From: Paenibacillus polymyxa
Lineage (GTDB): Bacteria; Bacillota; Bacilli; Paenibacillales; Paenibacillaceae
DNA: 64,000 bases
Reading direction: 5' to 3'
NCBI RefSeq assembly: GCF_018614975.1
Contig: NZ_JAGGNR010000010.1
Span: 124,001-188,000 of the forward strand
Part shown: in pieces, positions 16,757 to 27,682 of the stretch
Position numbering within the stretch: the stretch's first letter is position 1
Layout of the letters: every line of letters starts with the position of its first letter
Translations under genes and position numbers: made by a program
Notes under the pieces: model-generated
What the model was told of the DNA's origin: nothing
Seen by the model: only the letters and a program-made list of their open reading frames with translations
The model's database searches: none

Positions 16757-17548
16757 CTAGTTCTTTGGTTTTAAACGACCAAGCAATGCACCCATTTTGA
16801 CCGAATCACCTGGCTGTAAGCCTGGTTTCGGTTCGAATGTACCACTCTGCGTCAGCAGAACAACGGTGGAACCGAATTCAAAATAGGCCAGATCATCGCC
16901 TTGTGCCCAGGTACTTGTGTCCGTATCAGCATATTGTATGCTACTCACGTTCATCGCACCTACTTTGACAACCGCCACTTCACCGTAATCATGTGCGATA
17001 TACGTAATGAGCCGTTCGTTACGACTAAGCACGGATCTCATATGGGTCAGGCCAAAATCATTCACGGGATAAACTTTGCCCTTGATGTGTTCGCTCTCTA
17101 TTTTGCGGCCGCTGACAGGTGCATGAATGCGGTGATAGTCGCGAGGGCTGAGATAGAGGACGAACCCGTACCCGTGCTTGTACTTCTCCAGATGGGGAGA
17201 ATGGTTTAATAATTCAGCAAGTGTATAATTTTGTCCCTTAACATTCAGGAGTGTCCCTGCAGATATTGGACCGGCTGCCGTAATCTTGGCATCTACCGGG
17301 CTGATCAGTGCATGCTCTGAAAGTTCCAACGGGCGCATGCCCGGCTTTAATTTGCGGGTAAAGAAATCGTTCAGTGAACGGTATTCCTTCCAGTCTTTCT
17401 CGGCCTCCTGAACAGGGATGTCGTAGGTCCGGACAAAATAAGGGATAAATGCCTTACTTCCCCGGCTTTTGGAGAAGGCTCCCACGGTCCGGGAGATCCA
17501 TTTGCGCGAAGAAAGCTCGGTCATTAATCGCAACAGCGTTTTTGCCAT
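16757..17548 (-). CDS. psd: Phosphatidylserine decarboxylase
   Basis: 263-residue Psd, which makes phosphatidylethanolamine from phosphatidylserine. Motifs seen: RSLNDFFTRKLKPG, SPVDAKI, YHRIHAPVSG and FGSTVVLL, where the proenzyme cleaves itself between Gly and Ser to form the pyruvoyl group. The start at 17548 is set by AAGGGGG 8 bases upstream; the frame remains open to 17797 but that stretch overlaps the next gene and is not Psd-like. pssA is not adjacent. Confidence 0.92.
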   Translation of the reverse strand: MAKTLLRLMTELSSRKWISRTVGAFSKSRGSKAFIPYFVRTYDIPVQEAEKDWKEYRSLNDFFTRKLKPGMRPLELSEHALISPVDAKITAAGPISAGTLLNVKGQNYTLAELLNHSPHLEKYKHGYGFVLYLSPRDYHRIHAPVSGRKIESEHIKGKVYPVNDFGLTHMRSVLSRNERLITYIAHDYGEVAVVKVGAMNVSSIQYADTDTSTWAQGDDLAYFEFGSTVVLLTQSGTFEPKPGLQPGDSVKMGALLGRLKPKN

Positions 17549-17633
17549 GAATATCCCCCTTAGGGTTAATGCGAACTTCAAGGCCGGCAAGACCGGCCGT
17601 TCTGCATAATATTGACACAGAATGCACACGAAA

Positions 17634-18764
17634 TCAATATGATCTCCTATCGTATGTCTGCGGTTGTCTCGGAATTCTCGAATTCTGTTCCAGTAGAAGT
17701 CGGCCATAGGCCATCGGTTTACTGTACGTTGCCTTCCAGTGTTCCGACATTCCCGCCTTGCGAAAACCGTAACGCTGATCCCGTCCATTGCATTCAATAA
17801 AATAGATCTGGCCGCTGCGCGTTATCCCGAGATCAAGGCCCAGATCAGCCAGATGTGGCAGACTGGCCGCCAGGTTCTGGGCAATTCGAAGTGCAACGAG
17901 TCCGATTCTGTATTCCAGTCGAGCCAGGTCGAAGCCAGCTTCTCCTAATCCAAGGGCCTCCGCGAGCCTCATGACTTTACCGCCCTGGGCGATGTTGGTG
18001 ACAAACGTATGGGCAGGAGCCGCTTTGGCAAACATGCCTGTTATTCCCCAAAGACCATCGCTGCCACGTTGTACAGATACCCGCAAATCTACCGGCCTGC
18101 CCTCATAACGTACCAGTGGGATACGCTCTTCAATGAGGTAGGCATGGCGAAAGATCCGCCTTAGGGTGGCAGAAGGAAGCTGTCCATTGCTCAATCGGAA
18201 GGTAGCCCATCCTTTGCGTGCAGCCTTCGTCTCACAGGTTAGCTTCCACTGTCCATCTCGCTCAAAGACTCGCATAATACCATGACCGATGCTACCGCTG
18301 CATGGTTTGATGACGAGGTCATCATATTGTTCCATCATATGGGCCAGAGACTCTGGCGTAGCTTTAACTGCATGGGGCAGGTGTTCCCGCAAGGCGAGGT
18401 CCTGATGAAGCATGTCATGAATGTGATCTTTACGGTACCGGTTACGAACGTTGAATACCTGGATACCCTGCAACATCAGCTTGGTGATCTGATGCTGTTC
18501 CGTCCGGCGAAGCTGGAGTGATCGGTTATGAATGACGGAGGGCAGTGGCATGCGCTCGCGAACATATCTGCCTTCTTTTTTTACATAGGCAAGACATGTT
18601 TTTTGATCCGAATCAATATCTTCCAGCCTCAAAAAGCAGGGGGTTAATCCATAACTGGCCGCTGCCTGTTCATAATTCGCGAGTGATTCCTGACCGGTCC
18701 TTCCGGCCGGTATCCCCCGGTACATGCGTGAATCGAACATAATGCCGATCGTTTCTTGGAGCAT
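17634..18764 (-). CDS. YheC/YheD-like spore-coat-associated ATP-grasp protein
   Basis: 376 residues. The pattern GIMFDSRMYRGIP at the N-terminus, DDLVIKPCSGSIGHGI (nucleotide-binding segment) and a C-terminal IYFIECNGRDQRYGF match the YheC/YheD family, ATP-grasp proteins linked to the endospore coat. It presumably ligates or modifies a coat component; the substrate is unknown. The start at 18764 follows GAAGGAGGAACG. It is upstream of psd on the same strand (85 bp gap) and divergent from the giant repeat protein. Confidence 0.78.
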   Translation of the reverse strand: MLQETIGIMFDSRMYRGIPAGRTGQESLANYEQAAASYGLTPCFLRLEDIDSDQKTCLAYVKKEGRYVRERMPLPSVIHNRSLQLRRTEQHQITKLMLQGIQVFNVRNRYRKDHIHDMLHQDLALREHLPHAVKATPESLAHMMEQYDDLVIKPCSGSIGHGIMRVFERDGQWKLTCETKAARKGWATFRLSNGQLPSATLRRIFRHAYLIEERIPLVRYEGRPVDLRVSVQRGSDGLWGITGMFAKAAPAHTFVTNIAQGGKVMRLAEALGLGEAGFDLARLEYRIGLVALRIAQNLAASLPHLADLGLDLGITRSGQIYFIECNGRDQRYGFRKAGMSEHWKATYSKPMAYGRLLLEQNSRIPRQPQTYDRRSY

Positions 18765-18782
18765 GACCGTTCCTCCTTCGAT

Positions 18783-18854
18783 GTTATCGCGACCATGGAT
18801 CGTCCATTCATGGAATGCCGGCCTGTCACCGCATGGCTCAGACATCGCGATAAC
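18783..18854 (-). repeat. Inverted repeat in the leader of the YheC-like gene
   Basis: GTTATCGCGA (18783-18792) and TCGCGATAAC (18845-18854) are perfect complements 52 bp apart, 19 bp before the start codon. They could form a leader stem or a two-site operator. Confidence 0.4.
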
Positions 18855-18906
18855 GCAGACCGGTGTGTGTATGCATAGCCATGCACTAGTGCTTGCTCAG
18901 ACATAA

Positions 18907-18915
18907 TATCCTATG
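18907..18915 (-). promoter_or_regulatory. Possible SigK-type -10 box
   Basis: The minus strand reads CATAGGATA (CATAnnnTA), 143 bp before the YheC-like start. No convincing -35. Listed because the downstream gene belongs to a spore-coat family. Confidence 0.25.
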
Positions 18916-18917
18916 AC

Positions 18918-19100
18918 ATGACTGGGACGGGGGCGTGGACAGCCGCCTTTCCTCTGCAGCCATGACACGCCTATTTCCACGAAGATCATCAAACCTTCCT
19001 GCCTTTACGCCTGTACATTCGTGCTCTGGAATCCGCAAAAGTCATAATTGAAGTGGCAGATGCCTATATGGAAGCATATGATGCCGGAGACGAACGTTAG
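18918..19100 (+). pseudogene. Possible broken small gene before the repeat-protein gene
   Basis: In one frame an ATG at 18918 gives 15 codons, then TGA (18963-18965), then 44 open codons ending at TAG 19098. The second part reads like real protein (LYIRALESAKVIIEVADAYM, then EAYDAGDER), but it has no start codon of its own near its beginning. Either a small gene with a nonsense or frameshift lesion, or chance. It ends 17 bp before the start of the giant gene. Family not recognised. Confidence 0.3.
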
Positions 19101-19117
19101 AGGAAGGAGCAAGCTGC

Positions 19118-22100
19118 ATGAGTAAAAATGGCAAAAAGAAGGTTCCGACGCCGAAACTGCGGCATGTGAGCCCGAAATTCAAGGAATTGGAACTGACTGA
19201 TCGCCGGGCAGACAAGATGAACTCAGGTTTCACTGTGAATAGGGAAGAACGTTTGAATGCGAATAAAAGGGATTCGAGGGCTGTTCAGGAGTCGGAAGAA
19301 TTCCTATTCGAATCAACGGAGCTACCTGCTTCAACGAACGAGCTGGAAGAGCTAGAGACCGAAGCCAAAATCAAGCTGGAACCCGTAGAGTCTGAACGCA
19401 AGGAAGTTGAGACACAAGATAGTTCGGAAAAGCAGATTCAGGTTAGCAGCTTGGCTCCGCTTGCTCTGGAAGAAGGGCAGGACATCAACAAGCAGGAGAT
19501 AACAAGCAAGGACCGGCTGCAGATTCTGAACCAAAACCAGATGCCGGGTCATACCGGACACTACATCTACACAGACGACTTGAGTGAATTTGCTGTTACG
19601 GAGAGCAAGTTGGCTCCTTTCTCTGTGGATGCCTCCAAGCTGAAACCGGATGCGGTCGGTAGTGAAGCATTGCAAGATTATGCGGTGACCAGCATTCACA
19701 TTGCAGACGGGGCCATTGTTTCCGCGAAACTTGCGGAAGCATCTGTATCCGAGGAGCACTTGATTGACGGCTCTGTGTCCGGTCAAAAATTACGCAATGC
19801 TTCTATTGCTGGTGAAAAAATCAGAGATGGCAGTATTACTTCGCAGAAGCTTGGCGACCAGGTCATCGATTCGGCCAAAATTGCCGACGGCTCCATCGGC
19901 ACAAGACATCTCAGCCGCATGCTGGTAACGGAAGAATTAATCAAGAATTTTGCCGTAACTGGAGACAAGATCGCGATTAGCGGCGTGGATACAAGGCATC
20001 TCACGGGAGGAGCTGTAAATACCTCCAAACTGGCTGATGATGCAGTGACTACATCCAAAATTCGTGAAGCTGCTGTCACAGGCAGCAAAATCGAAGAACT
20101 ATCCATCGAGTCTCACCATATTCAGGCAGGTGCTGTTAAACAGACACATCTGGCAGAAGGGTCTGTTGGTCGTTCACAACTATTAATTGGCAGTATTGGA
20201 AGTGACCAGATAGAGGATGGATCCATACAAACAAGACATTTAGCTGAGGGTTCACTAAGTGGAAGACATCTACTGGACGGTTCAATCGGTTCAAGCCAGC
20301 TTCGCGCTCATTCCGTTGGCAAGGGGCAGATTGGCAATGGAGAAGTGGGCAGTGAGCATTTGGCGGAAGGTGCAGTAACCAGCAGCAAACTGGCAGACCA
20401 GTCTGTGGGAACAGCAAAATTGCTGGAGCAGTCCATTACGGCAACCAAGATTTCTGACCAGAGCGTCATTTCTTCCAAAATTGCGGATGAAGCCGTACAG
20501 GGTAAACATCTTGCCAAAGGGGCCATTCGTGCGGAACACATTACGAATCGGGGTATCACGCCGGTACATGTGGACAATTCCGCAATACACTCCATTCACA
20601 TTGCAAGTGGAAGCATCGAGGCAACTCATCTATCTGCCGGAAGTGTGTCCGGAGACGCTCTCGCTGACGACGTGGTGTGTGAGCGTCATCTTGCAGAGTC
20701 GGCAGTGGGTACGTATGAATTGCAGGATGCTGCTGTTACAGACGTCAAGCTCGCGGATGAAAGTGTGACAACAAATAAGCTTGGAACGGCATCGGTGAGT
20801 AGCAGAGCGCTTGCTCCGGGAAGTGTTATATCCTCGCATCTTGCGAGTGGTGGAGTCACAGGTACACATCTGGCACCAGGCAGCGTGGGTTCCGAGGCCC
20901 TGAGACCTTATGCAGTGAAATCGGAACATCTGACAGAACATGCCGTAGGTGTACCTCATCTCCAGCCGGGTAGTGTTGAAACGGATGCGATTGCACGGGC
21001 CGCGGTCACAACAGACAAATTGGCTCTTGATAGTGTAACTTCAGCTCAGCTGGCGGACGGGTCCGTTTTTCCGCCTCATCTGACAGATCATGCGGTTACC
21101 TCCCCCAAGCTTTCACCAGAGAGTGTTGCAACAGATAAACTCGCGGATTTTGCTGTCACGTCAGCTAAACTGGCAGACGGCAGCGTGACTTCTTCCAAGA
21201 TTATGGCAGAGAGCATTAACGCCAAACATATTCCAGCAGGAACCATTCGCGGGTATCACCTGAAGCAGCATGCCGTTTCCCTGGAACATTTGTCGGAAGA
21301 AGTACGCTCACCGGAATTATTTGCTGATGGCAGTATTACGGGCAACAAACTTCGGCATGGGTCCATAAGTGCGGACCATTTGACAGCAGACTCGGTATCG
21401 GGGACAGAACTACAACAGGCTGCTGTAGGTAGTGAGCACTTGCAGCCATCCGTTGTACAATCCGTCCATCTGGCTGAAGGCAGCGTGAAATCTGACCATT
21501 TGGGAACTCAAGTCGTGAGCTCACAGCATCTGAAGGCAGACATCATTCATGAGGAGCATATTGCTGAACAGGTGGTCACATCACATCACTTGGCACCTGG
21601 ATCTGTTGAAACAGACCATCTGGCACCTTTATCCATTACAGCGGCTCACCTTCAGCCAGGTTTGATCAGTGGTTTGCATCTTCAGGCAGAGTCCACAAGT
21701 GCTGTTCACCTGCAGCAAGGAGCGGTGCATTCCCGTCATATTCAAGATGGTGAAATTCTCCCTCATCATATCCATGAACGCAGCATCGGAACATCTCATC
21801 TGGAAGAAGAAGCGGTAAGTACGATTATATTGCAGGATGAATCTGTAACACGCTCCAAACTAGCAACGGGAAGTGTGGATGGCAGCAAATTAGCCGCAGG
21901 AACCGTATCGGCTACTCACATTGCCAATGAAAGTGTGCAAACCCGTCATATCCAAGAAGGAGCAATCCTTGCTGATCATATTCAAGAGTGCAGTATTGGC
22001 TCAGTTCATCTGGATGAGGAGTCTGTAAGTGCAGTTCATTTGCAAAATGGATCTGTAACAAGTGCCAAACTGGCGGATGGCAGTATCAACGGCAGCAAAT

Positions 22101-24331
22101 TGCTTGAAGGAACCGTATCGGGGGTTCATATTGCGTCCGAAAGTGTGCAAACCGGGCATATTCAGGCAGGGGCTATTCATGCTGACCATATTCAGGAGCG
22201 GAGCATCGGCACAACCCATCTGGAGGAGGAAGCCGTAAGTGCGATTCACCTGCAAAATGGGTCTGTCATCAGTGCCAAACTGGCCGACGGCAGTGTAACC
22301 GGCAGCAAGTTGATCGAAGATGCGGTGTCGGGAATCCATATCGCCTCTGAAAGTGTGCAATCCCGCCATATCCAGGCAGGAACAATCCTTGCTGACCATA
22401 TTCAGGAGCACAGCATCGGCATGCTCCACTTGGAACAGGAAGCAGTAAGTGCCATTCATCTGCAAAATGGATCTGTAACAAGTACCAAGTTGGCCGACGG
22501 CAGTGTAACCGGCAGCAAGCTGCTTGAAGGTGCAGTATCGGATAGCCACATTGCAGACGATAGTGTGCAATCCCGTCATATTCAAGAGGGAACAATCCTT
22601 GCTGATCATATTCAAGAGCGGAGCATCGGCACAGTACATTTGGAAGAGGAGTCGGTAAGTGCCATTCATTTGCAAAATGGATCTGTAACGAGTGCCAAAC
22701 TGGCGGATGGCAGTATAACTGGCAGCAAGTTACTCGAAGGTACGGTATCCGGGATTCATATTGCATCGGAAAGTGTACAATCCGGGCATATTCAGGAAGG
22801 GTCCATCCATTCTGACCATATTCAGGAGCGAAGCATAAGCACAGCCCATCTGGAAGAGGAAGCCGTAAGTGCGGTTCATCTGCAAAATGGGTCCGTCACA
22901 AGTGCCAAATTGGCTGACGGTAGCATTAGCGGCAGCAAATTGCTCGAAGATGCTGTATTGGGGAGCCATATCGCATCGGAAAGTGTGCAAACTCGCCATA
23001 TCCAGGCAGGAGCGATCCTTGCTGATCATATTCAGGAGCAAAGCATTGGTACGTCCCATCTGGAGGAGGAAGCAATAAGTGCGGTTCATCTGCAAAATGG
23101 GTCCGTAACGAGTGCCAAACTGGCGGATGGCAGTGTGAGCAGCAGCAAACTGCTTGAAGATGCGGTGTCGGATGTCCATATTGCCAATGGAAGTGTGCAA
23201 TCCCATCATATCCAGGAGAGAGCCATACATGCTGACCATATTCAAGAGCGAAGCATTGGGATCTCCCACCTCAAAGCGGAATCGGTAAGTGCGATTCACC
23301 TGCACAATGGTTCCATAACAAGTGCCAAAATGGCTGACGGCAGTGTAAACGGTAATAAATTGCTTGAGGGTGCGGTATCGGCTATCCACATGGCAGACAA
23401 AAGTGTGCAATCTCGTCATATTCAGGATGGAACCATTCTTGCCGATCATATTCAAGAACGCAGTATTCGCACAACTCACCTGGAAGAGGAAGCAGTAAGC
23501 GGGGTTCATCTGCAAAATGGGTCCGTCACAAGTGCCAAATTGGCCGATGGCAGCGTGAACGGCAGTAAACTGAGTGAGCAGAGTATTACCTCTAATCATT
23601 TGAATGCGGGGATTGTAGGTCCAGCGCATTTGAGCGAAGAGATATGGAATGCGATTCGTCAGTTCAGTGGAGAAACGCTGGAGCAACTGGCAGCTATCAA
23701 AAGACAAGAGGGATTGCTTCAACCAGAAAATGAGGGTGTACAGCAATCACAGCAGGCAATCGTCGAGGCATTACCGAGTGCTGGTCTGGAGCAACGACAA
23801 GAGCTGATATCCCAAACAGATCAGCTTGGAGAACCACCTGCAGCTTTGTTCACGACAGAACAGGCAGAGCAGGAAGATCAGGAAGATCAGGCTCAGCAAC
23901 CACAGCTTGAACGGTCACCGGAGATCGCTGGAACTACGGAGTTTATGTTAAGTGAACAATCGATTAAACAGGAGCATCTGTGTGATGATGCCGTGGGCAG
24001 CAGCCAGTTGCAATCGGGGGCAGTTCAGACCAAACATCTGGCCTTCCAACCCGTTCGCAGCGTAAGCCAACAACCGGTTGTACAACAATTCGGGATGGAA
24101 GCTTTTTTACTGCCAGAGAGTGAAGTATGCACAGAGGTAACCGTTGTTTTTGAAGAATCATTTGCTTCAGAACATTATGTGATTGTGGGCATGAGCAATG
24201 ATCGGGGATTCCAGATTTCCCTGCTCTCACAGAGTGAGGATGAAGCGGTACTTGAGGTGTCGCGTACGGCAGATTGCAAGCATACGTACGGGTTGTTGTC
24301 ATGGATTGCTGCGGGACCCTCACAAGGATAG
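19118..24331 (+). CDS. Giant decapeptide-repeat protein with WIAG-type C-terminal tail
   Basis: 1737 residues. Residues 1-150 are charged and basic at the start. About residues 152-1505 form an uninterrupted array of ten-residue units with consensus S-V-x-x-x-H/K-L/I-x-x-G, for example SVTSAKLADG. The last nine blocks are near-identical 70-residue super-repeats. After a Gln/Glu-rich linker the C-terminal domain ends in SWIAAGP, matching what I know as the WIAG-tail domain of Paenibacillus proteins. The short repeats resemble phage tail-fibre and beta-solenoid proteins, so a long fibrous surface structure is likely. No signal peptide or LPxTG anchor is seen. The start has GGAAGGAGC upstream. 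It lies between a spore-coat ATP-grasp gene and a glycosylation operon. Confidence 0.8.
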   Translation: MSKNGKKKVPTPKLRHVSPKFKELELTDRRADKMNSGFTVNREERLNANKRDSRAVQESEEFLFESTELPASTNELEELETEAKIKLEPVESERKEVETQDSSEKQIQVSSLAPLALEEGQDINKQEITSKDRLQILNQNQMPGHTGHYIYTDDLSEFAVTESKLAPFSVDASKLKPDAVGSEALQDYAVTSIHIADGAIVSAKLAEASVSEEHLIDGSVSGQKLRNASIAGEKIRDGSITSQKLGDQVIDSAKIADGSIGTRHLSRMLVTEELIKNFAVTGDKIAISGVDTRHLTGGAVNTSKLADDAVTTSKIREAAVTGSKIEELSIESHHIQAGAVKQTHLAEGSVGRSQLLIGSIGSDQIEDGSIQTRHLAEGSLSGRHLLDGSIGSSQLRAHSVGKGQIGNGEVGSEHLAEGAVTSSKLADQSVGTAKLLEQSITATKISDQSVISSKIADEAVQGKHLAKGAIRAEHITNRGITPVHVDNSAIHSIHIASGSIEATHLSAGSVSGDALADDVVCERHLAESAVGTYELQDAAVTDVKLADESVTTNKLGTASVSSRALAPGSVISSHLASGGVTGTHLAPGSVGSEALRPYAVKSEHLTEHAVGVPHLQPGSVETDAIARAAVTTDKLALDSVTSAQLADGSVFPPHLTDHAVTSPKLSPESVATDKLADFAVTSAKLADGSVTSSKIMAESINAKHIPAGTIRGYHLKQHAVSLEHLSEEVRSPELFADGSITGNKLRHGSISADHLTADSVSGTELQQAAVGSEHLQPSVVQSVHLAEGSVKSDHLGTQVVSSQHLKADIIHEEHIAEQVVTSHHLAPGSVETDHLAPLSITAAHLQPGLISGLHLQAESTSAVHLQQGAVHSRHIQDGEILPHHIHERSIGTSHLEEEAVSTIILQDESVTRSKLATGSVDGSKLAAGTVSATHIANESVQTRHIQEGAILADHIQECSIGSVHLDEESVSAVHLQNGSVTSAKLADGSINGSKLLEGTVSGVHIASESVQTGHIQAGAIHADHIQERSIGTTHLEEEAVSAIHLQNGSVISAKLADGSVTGSKLIEDAVSGIHIASESVQSRHIQAGTILADHIQEHSIGMLHLEQEAVSAIHLQNGSVTSTKLADGSVTGSKLLEGAVSDSHIADDSVQSRHIQEGTILADHIQERSIGTVHLEEESVSAIHLQNGSVTSAKLADGSITGSKLLEGTVSGIHIASESVQSGHIQEGSIHSDHIQERSISTAHLEEEAVSAVHLQNGSVTSAKLADGSISGSKLLEDAVLGSHIASESVQTRHIQAGAILADHIQEQSIGTSHLEEEAISAVHLQNGSVTSAKLADGSVSSSKLLEDAVSDVHIANGSVQSHHIQERAIHADHIQERSIGISHLKAESVSAIHLHNGSITSAKMADGSVNGNKLLEGAVSAIHMADKSVQSRHIQDGTILADHIQERSIRTTHLEEEAVSGVHLQNGSVTSAKLADGSVNGSKLSEQSITSNHLNAGIVGPAHLSEEIWNAIRQFSGETLEQLAAIKRQEGLLQPENEGVQQSQQAIVEALPSAGLEQRQELISQTDQLGEPPAALFTTEQAEQEDQEDQAQQPQLERSPEIAGTTEFMLSEQSIKQEHLCDDAVGSSQLQSGAVQTKHLAFQPVRSVSQQPVVQQFGMEAFLLPESEVCTEVTVVFEESFASEHYVIVGMSNDRGFQISLLSQSEDEAVLEVSRTADCKHTYGLLSWIAAGPSQG
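21723..23612 (+). repeat. Nine tandem 210-bp coding repeats
   Basis: Nine 70-residue units, each made of seven decapeptides in fixed order (SVQxRHIQxG, xIxADHIQER, SIGTxHLEEE, xVSAxHLQNG, SVTSAKLADG, SVxGSKLLEG, xVSxxHIAxE). They differ by scattered substitutions, many synonymous, indicating stepwise tandem duplication with ongoing homogenisation. Confidence 0.9.
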
Positions 24332-24362
24332 TGCAGGATTGTATCAGTAATACACAAATGAC

Positions 24363-24399
24363 AAAAGCGGTGTCCAGAGTTGTCCGGGACACCGCTTTT
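24363..24399. terminator. Bidirectional terminator
   Basis: AAAAGCGGTGTCC (24363-24375) pairs perfectly with GGACACCGCTTTT (24387-24399). It ends the giant gene and, read in reverse, the neutral protease gene. Confidence 0.8.
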
Positions 24400-24500
24400 G
24401 GTTGATCTAAGCTTAATCCGTTCGGACGGTGAGGGGTGTCTGAACGTTTCGTTACCATTATGATGAATACATTATAAGTTCAACCACAATAAAATAAATT

Positions 24501-26111
<1,611 letters not shown>

Positions 26112-26279
26112 TCATGCCAGTCTCGGTTGGAATTCCGTCTGCAACTTGGGCAGCGCGGAGCGTGGGGCTGAACCGCCGGGGGTTGTCCAATTGCGCAGGT
26201 AGAAGATACGTTCACGGAAAACTGGGGTGTTCAATCCGGGTTTGCGTAAACGACAAAGGCAGTGTGATCTGAACGGCAT
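26112..26279 (-). CDS. Small Arg-rich ORF in the protease leader, 55 residues
   Basis: It begins MPFRSHCLCRLRKPG and ends LQTEFQPRLA. Its ATG is preceded by GAGAGGAGTG, a stronger site than that of the protease itself, and it stops 45 bp before the protease start on the same strand. Family not recognised. It may be a leader peptide, a small regulatory protein, or chance. Confidence 0.4.
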   Translation of the reverse strand: MPFRSHCLCRLRKPGLNTPVFRERIFYLRNWTTPGGSAPRSALPKLQTEFQPRLA

Positions 26280-26626
26280 CACTCCTCTCAAGAGTAATAT
26301 GTATCTGCTTAACAGGTTCTGTGAATGAGGTCATCATCTAATCAACCTAAGGTCAATAAATTGATTTAAAAATATATGGGAACTTACGTTCACCACGAGG
26401 TTATTTTTGTAAATAAAACTGCTTGGAACGTATATTATCACAGTGTAAAACTTTGGAAAAGATGCAATTTTAAATTTTTTTTAAAATTGTGTCTGAAGTA
26501 GGGGAGAGGTAGCGTTTTTCACATATTTTGACGTATTTTGTCTAAAAGCAAGGCCTGTCCCCTTGTGTTCACAGGGAGAACCTGCTTAGTGCAAGGACAA
26601 ACGCCGTTTCCACTGCTCCACGAATA

Positions 26627-26635
26627 CATAGAATA
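26627..26635 (+). promoter_or_regulatory. Possible SigK-type -10 box of the glycosylation operon
   Basis: CATAGAATA (CATAnnnTA) lies 50 bp before the first glycosyltransferase start. No proper -35 was found. The rest of the gap 26280-26684 is A/T-rich and shows no gene. Confidence 0.3.
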
Positions 26636-26684
26636 ACGTGTACTCCCTTGGCATGCCGATGATTGAATGCGGGAGGTGAAACTG

Positions 26685-27641
26685 TTGCGCAAAACCCGTA
26701 CCACAGCACGTTATGCAACCCGATCCAATGTGACACGAAGAAAAACAGTGCTGAAGAAACGAAGATGGAAGTCTGGACACAAAAAGGGTACAAAGGCCTA
26801 TACGTTCGTTATTCCGTCCAGACAGCTGATGCCACAGGCTAAGGATGGAGTAGAGAATGGAGCGGAAAATGGCATGAGTGATGCTCCTTCACACAGGGAT
26901 GTTTCTCAGGGACCGGTGCTCTCGGTCATTATCCCTGCTATGAATGAGGAGAAAACGATTGGTGCAGTTGTACGTGAAGCGCTGCGGATATGCCGTGATG
27001 CTGAAGTGCTTGTCGTTGTGAATGGTTCAACAGACGGTACGGCTCACGCAGCCAAACGGGCTGGAGCACGAGTGCTCACGTATACAGAAGCGCTGGGACA
27101 TGATGGAGGACGAAAAGTAGGCGCAGAGTCGGCCGGTGGTCAGGTATTGCTGTTTACTGATGCAGATATCGCCATTCCCGCAGAGCACCTTGCGCCTTAC
27201 GTGAAGGCTGTGCTGAAGGGAACGGATGTGGCGCTTAACGATTACCATGGGCCGGTCACTCATCATCCCGTTCATCCGGTAGTGGAGGCCAAACACATGT
27301 TGAACAGCATACTCGCAAGATCTGATCTCCGGGGGGCATCCATGACAGCTATTCCACATGCAATAAGCCGAAAAGGACTTGAGGTCATGGGAATATCCTC
27401 ACTGGAAGTTCCGCCACTCGCACAAGCCAAGGCAGTGATCGGTGGACTTCGGGTACGCGCTGTTCATCACGTACCTGTGGGTAGAATGAATGCAGTACGA
27501 ATCAAGAAGCGAAGCGGACCTGATCCGCTAAGTCAAGTGGTACTGAATGATCATATGGCAGCGATCAAGTGGATTACGGATACGCTCGGTCCCCGCGGAG
27601 GTTATACCGATCTGAAACGTGTTCGCAACCTGGCGAGGTAA
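26685..27641 (+). CDS. GT2-type glycosyltransferase with basic tail (first of operon)
   Basis: 318 residues. About 45 N-terminal residues are almost all Arg, Lys, Thr and Ser. Then a GT-A fold begins: VIIPAMNEEKTIG, VVVNGSTDGT, and the metal-binding DAD in LFTDADIAIP. The C-terminal half (GASMTAIPHAISRKG) is shared with the next gene, showing duplication. It probably transfers a sugar from a nucleotide donor in the cytoplasm or mother cell. The TTG start at 26685 is chosen for GGGAGGTG 7 bases upstream; ATG 26667 lies within that site. Confidence 0.75.
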   Translation: MRKTRTTARYATRSNVTRRKTVLKKRRWKSGHKKGTKAYTFVIPSRQLMPQAKDGVENGAENGMSDAPSHRDVSQGPVLSVIIPAMNEEKTIGAVVREALRICRDAEVLVVVNGSTDGTAHAAKRAGARVLTYTEALGHDGGRKVGAESAGGQVLLFTDADIAIPAEHLAPYVKAVLKGTDVALNDYHGPVTHHPVHPVVEAKHMLNSILARSDLRGASMTAIPHAISRKGLEVMGISSLEVPPLAQAKAVIGGLRVRAVHHVPVGRMNAVRIKKRSGPDPLSQVVLNDHMAAIKWITDTLGPRGGYTDLKRVRNLAR

Positions 27642-27682
27642 GCATGTCGCATCGGATGATGCAGCATGCTGGAGGTGAGGAA

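Noticed and set aside
17549..17797. 83-codon extension of the Psd frame
   Set aside because: It overlaps the YheC-like gene, has no family similarity, and a strong ribosome site lies at 17548.
18902..18909. CATAATAT as a SigE -10 box for the giant gene
   Set aside because: More than 200 bp from the start, no -35, and a partial consensus match only.
21723..23612. Regular repeats considered as a CRISPR array
   Set aside because: The period is 210 bp, in frame, with protein-level conservation and no spacer/repeat alternation.
22001..23746. Long minus-strand open frames (up to 338 codons) under the repeat gene
   Set aside because: They are repetitive mirror images of the tandem coding repeats, with no start signals.
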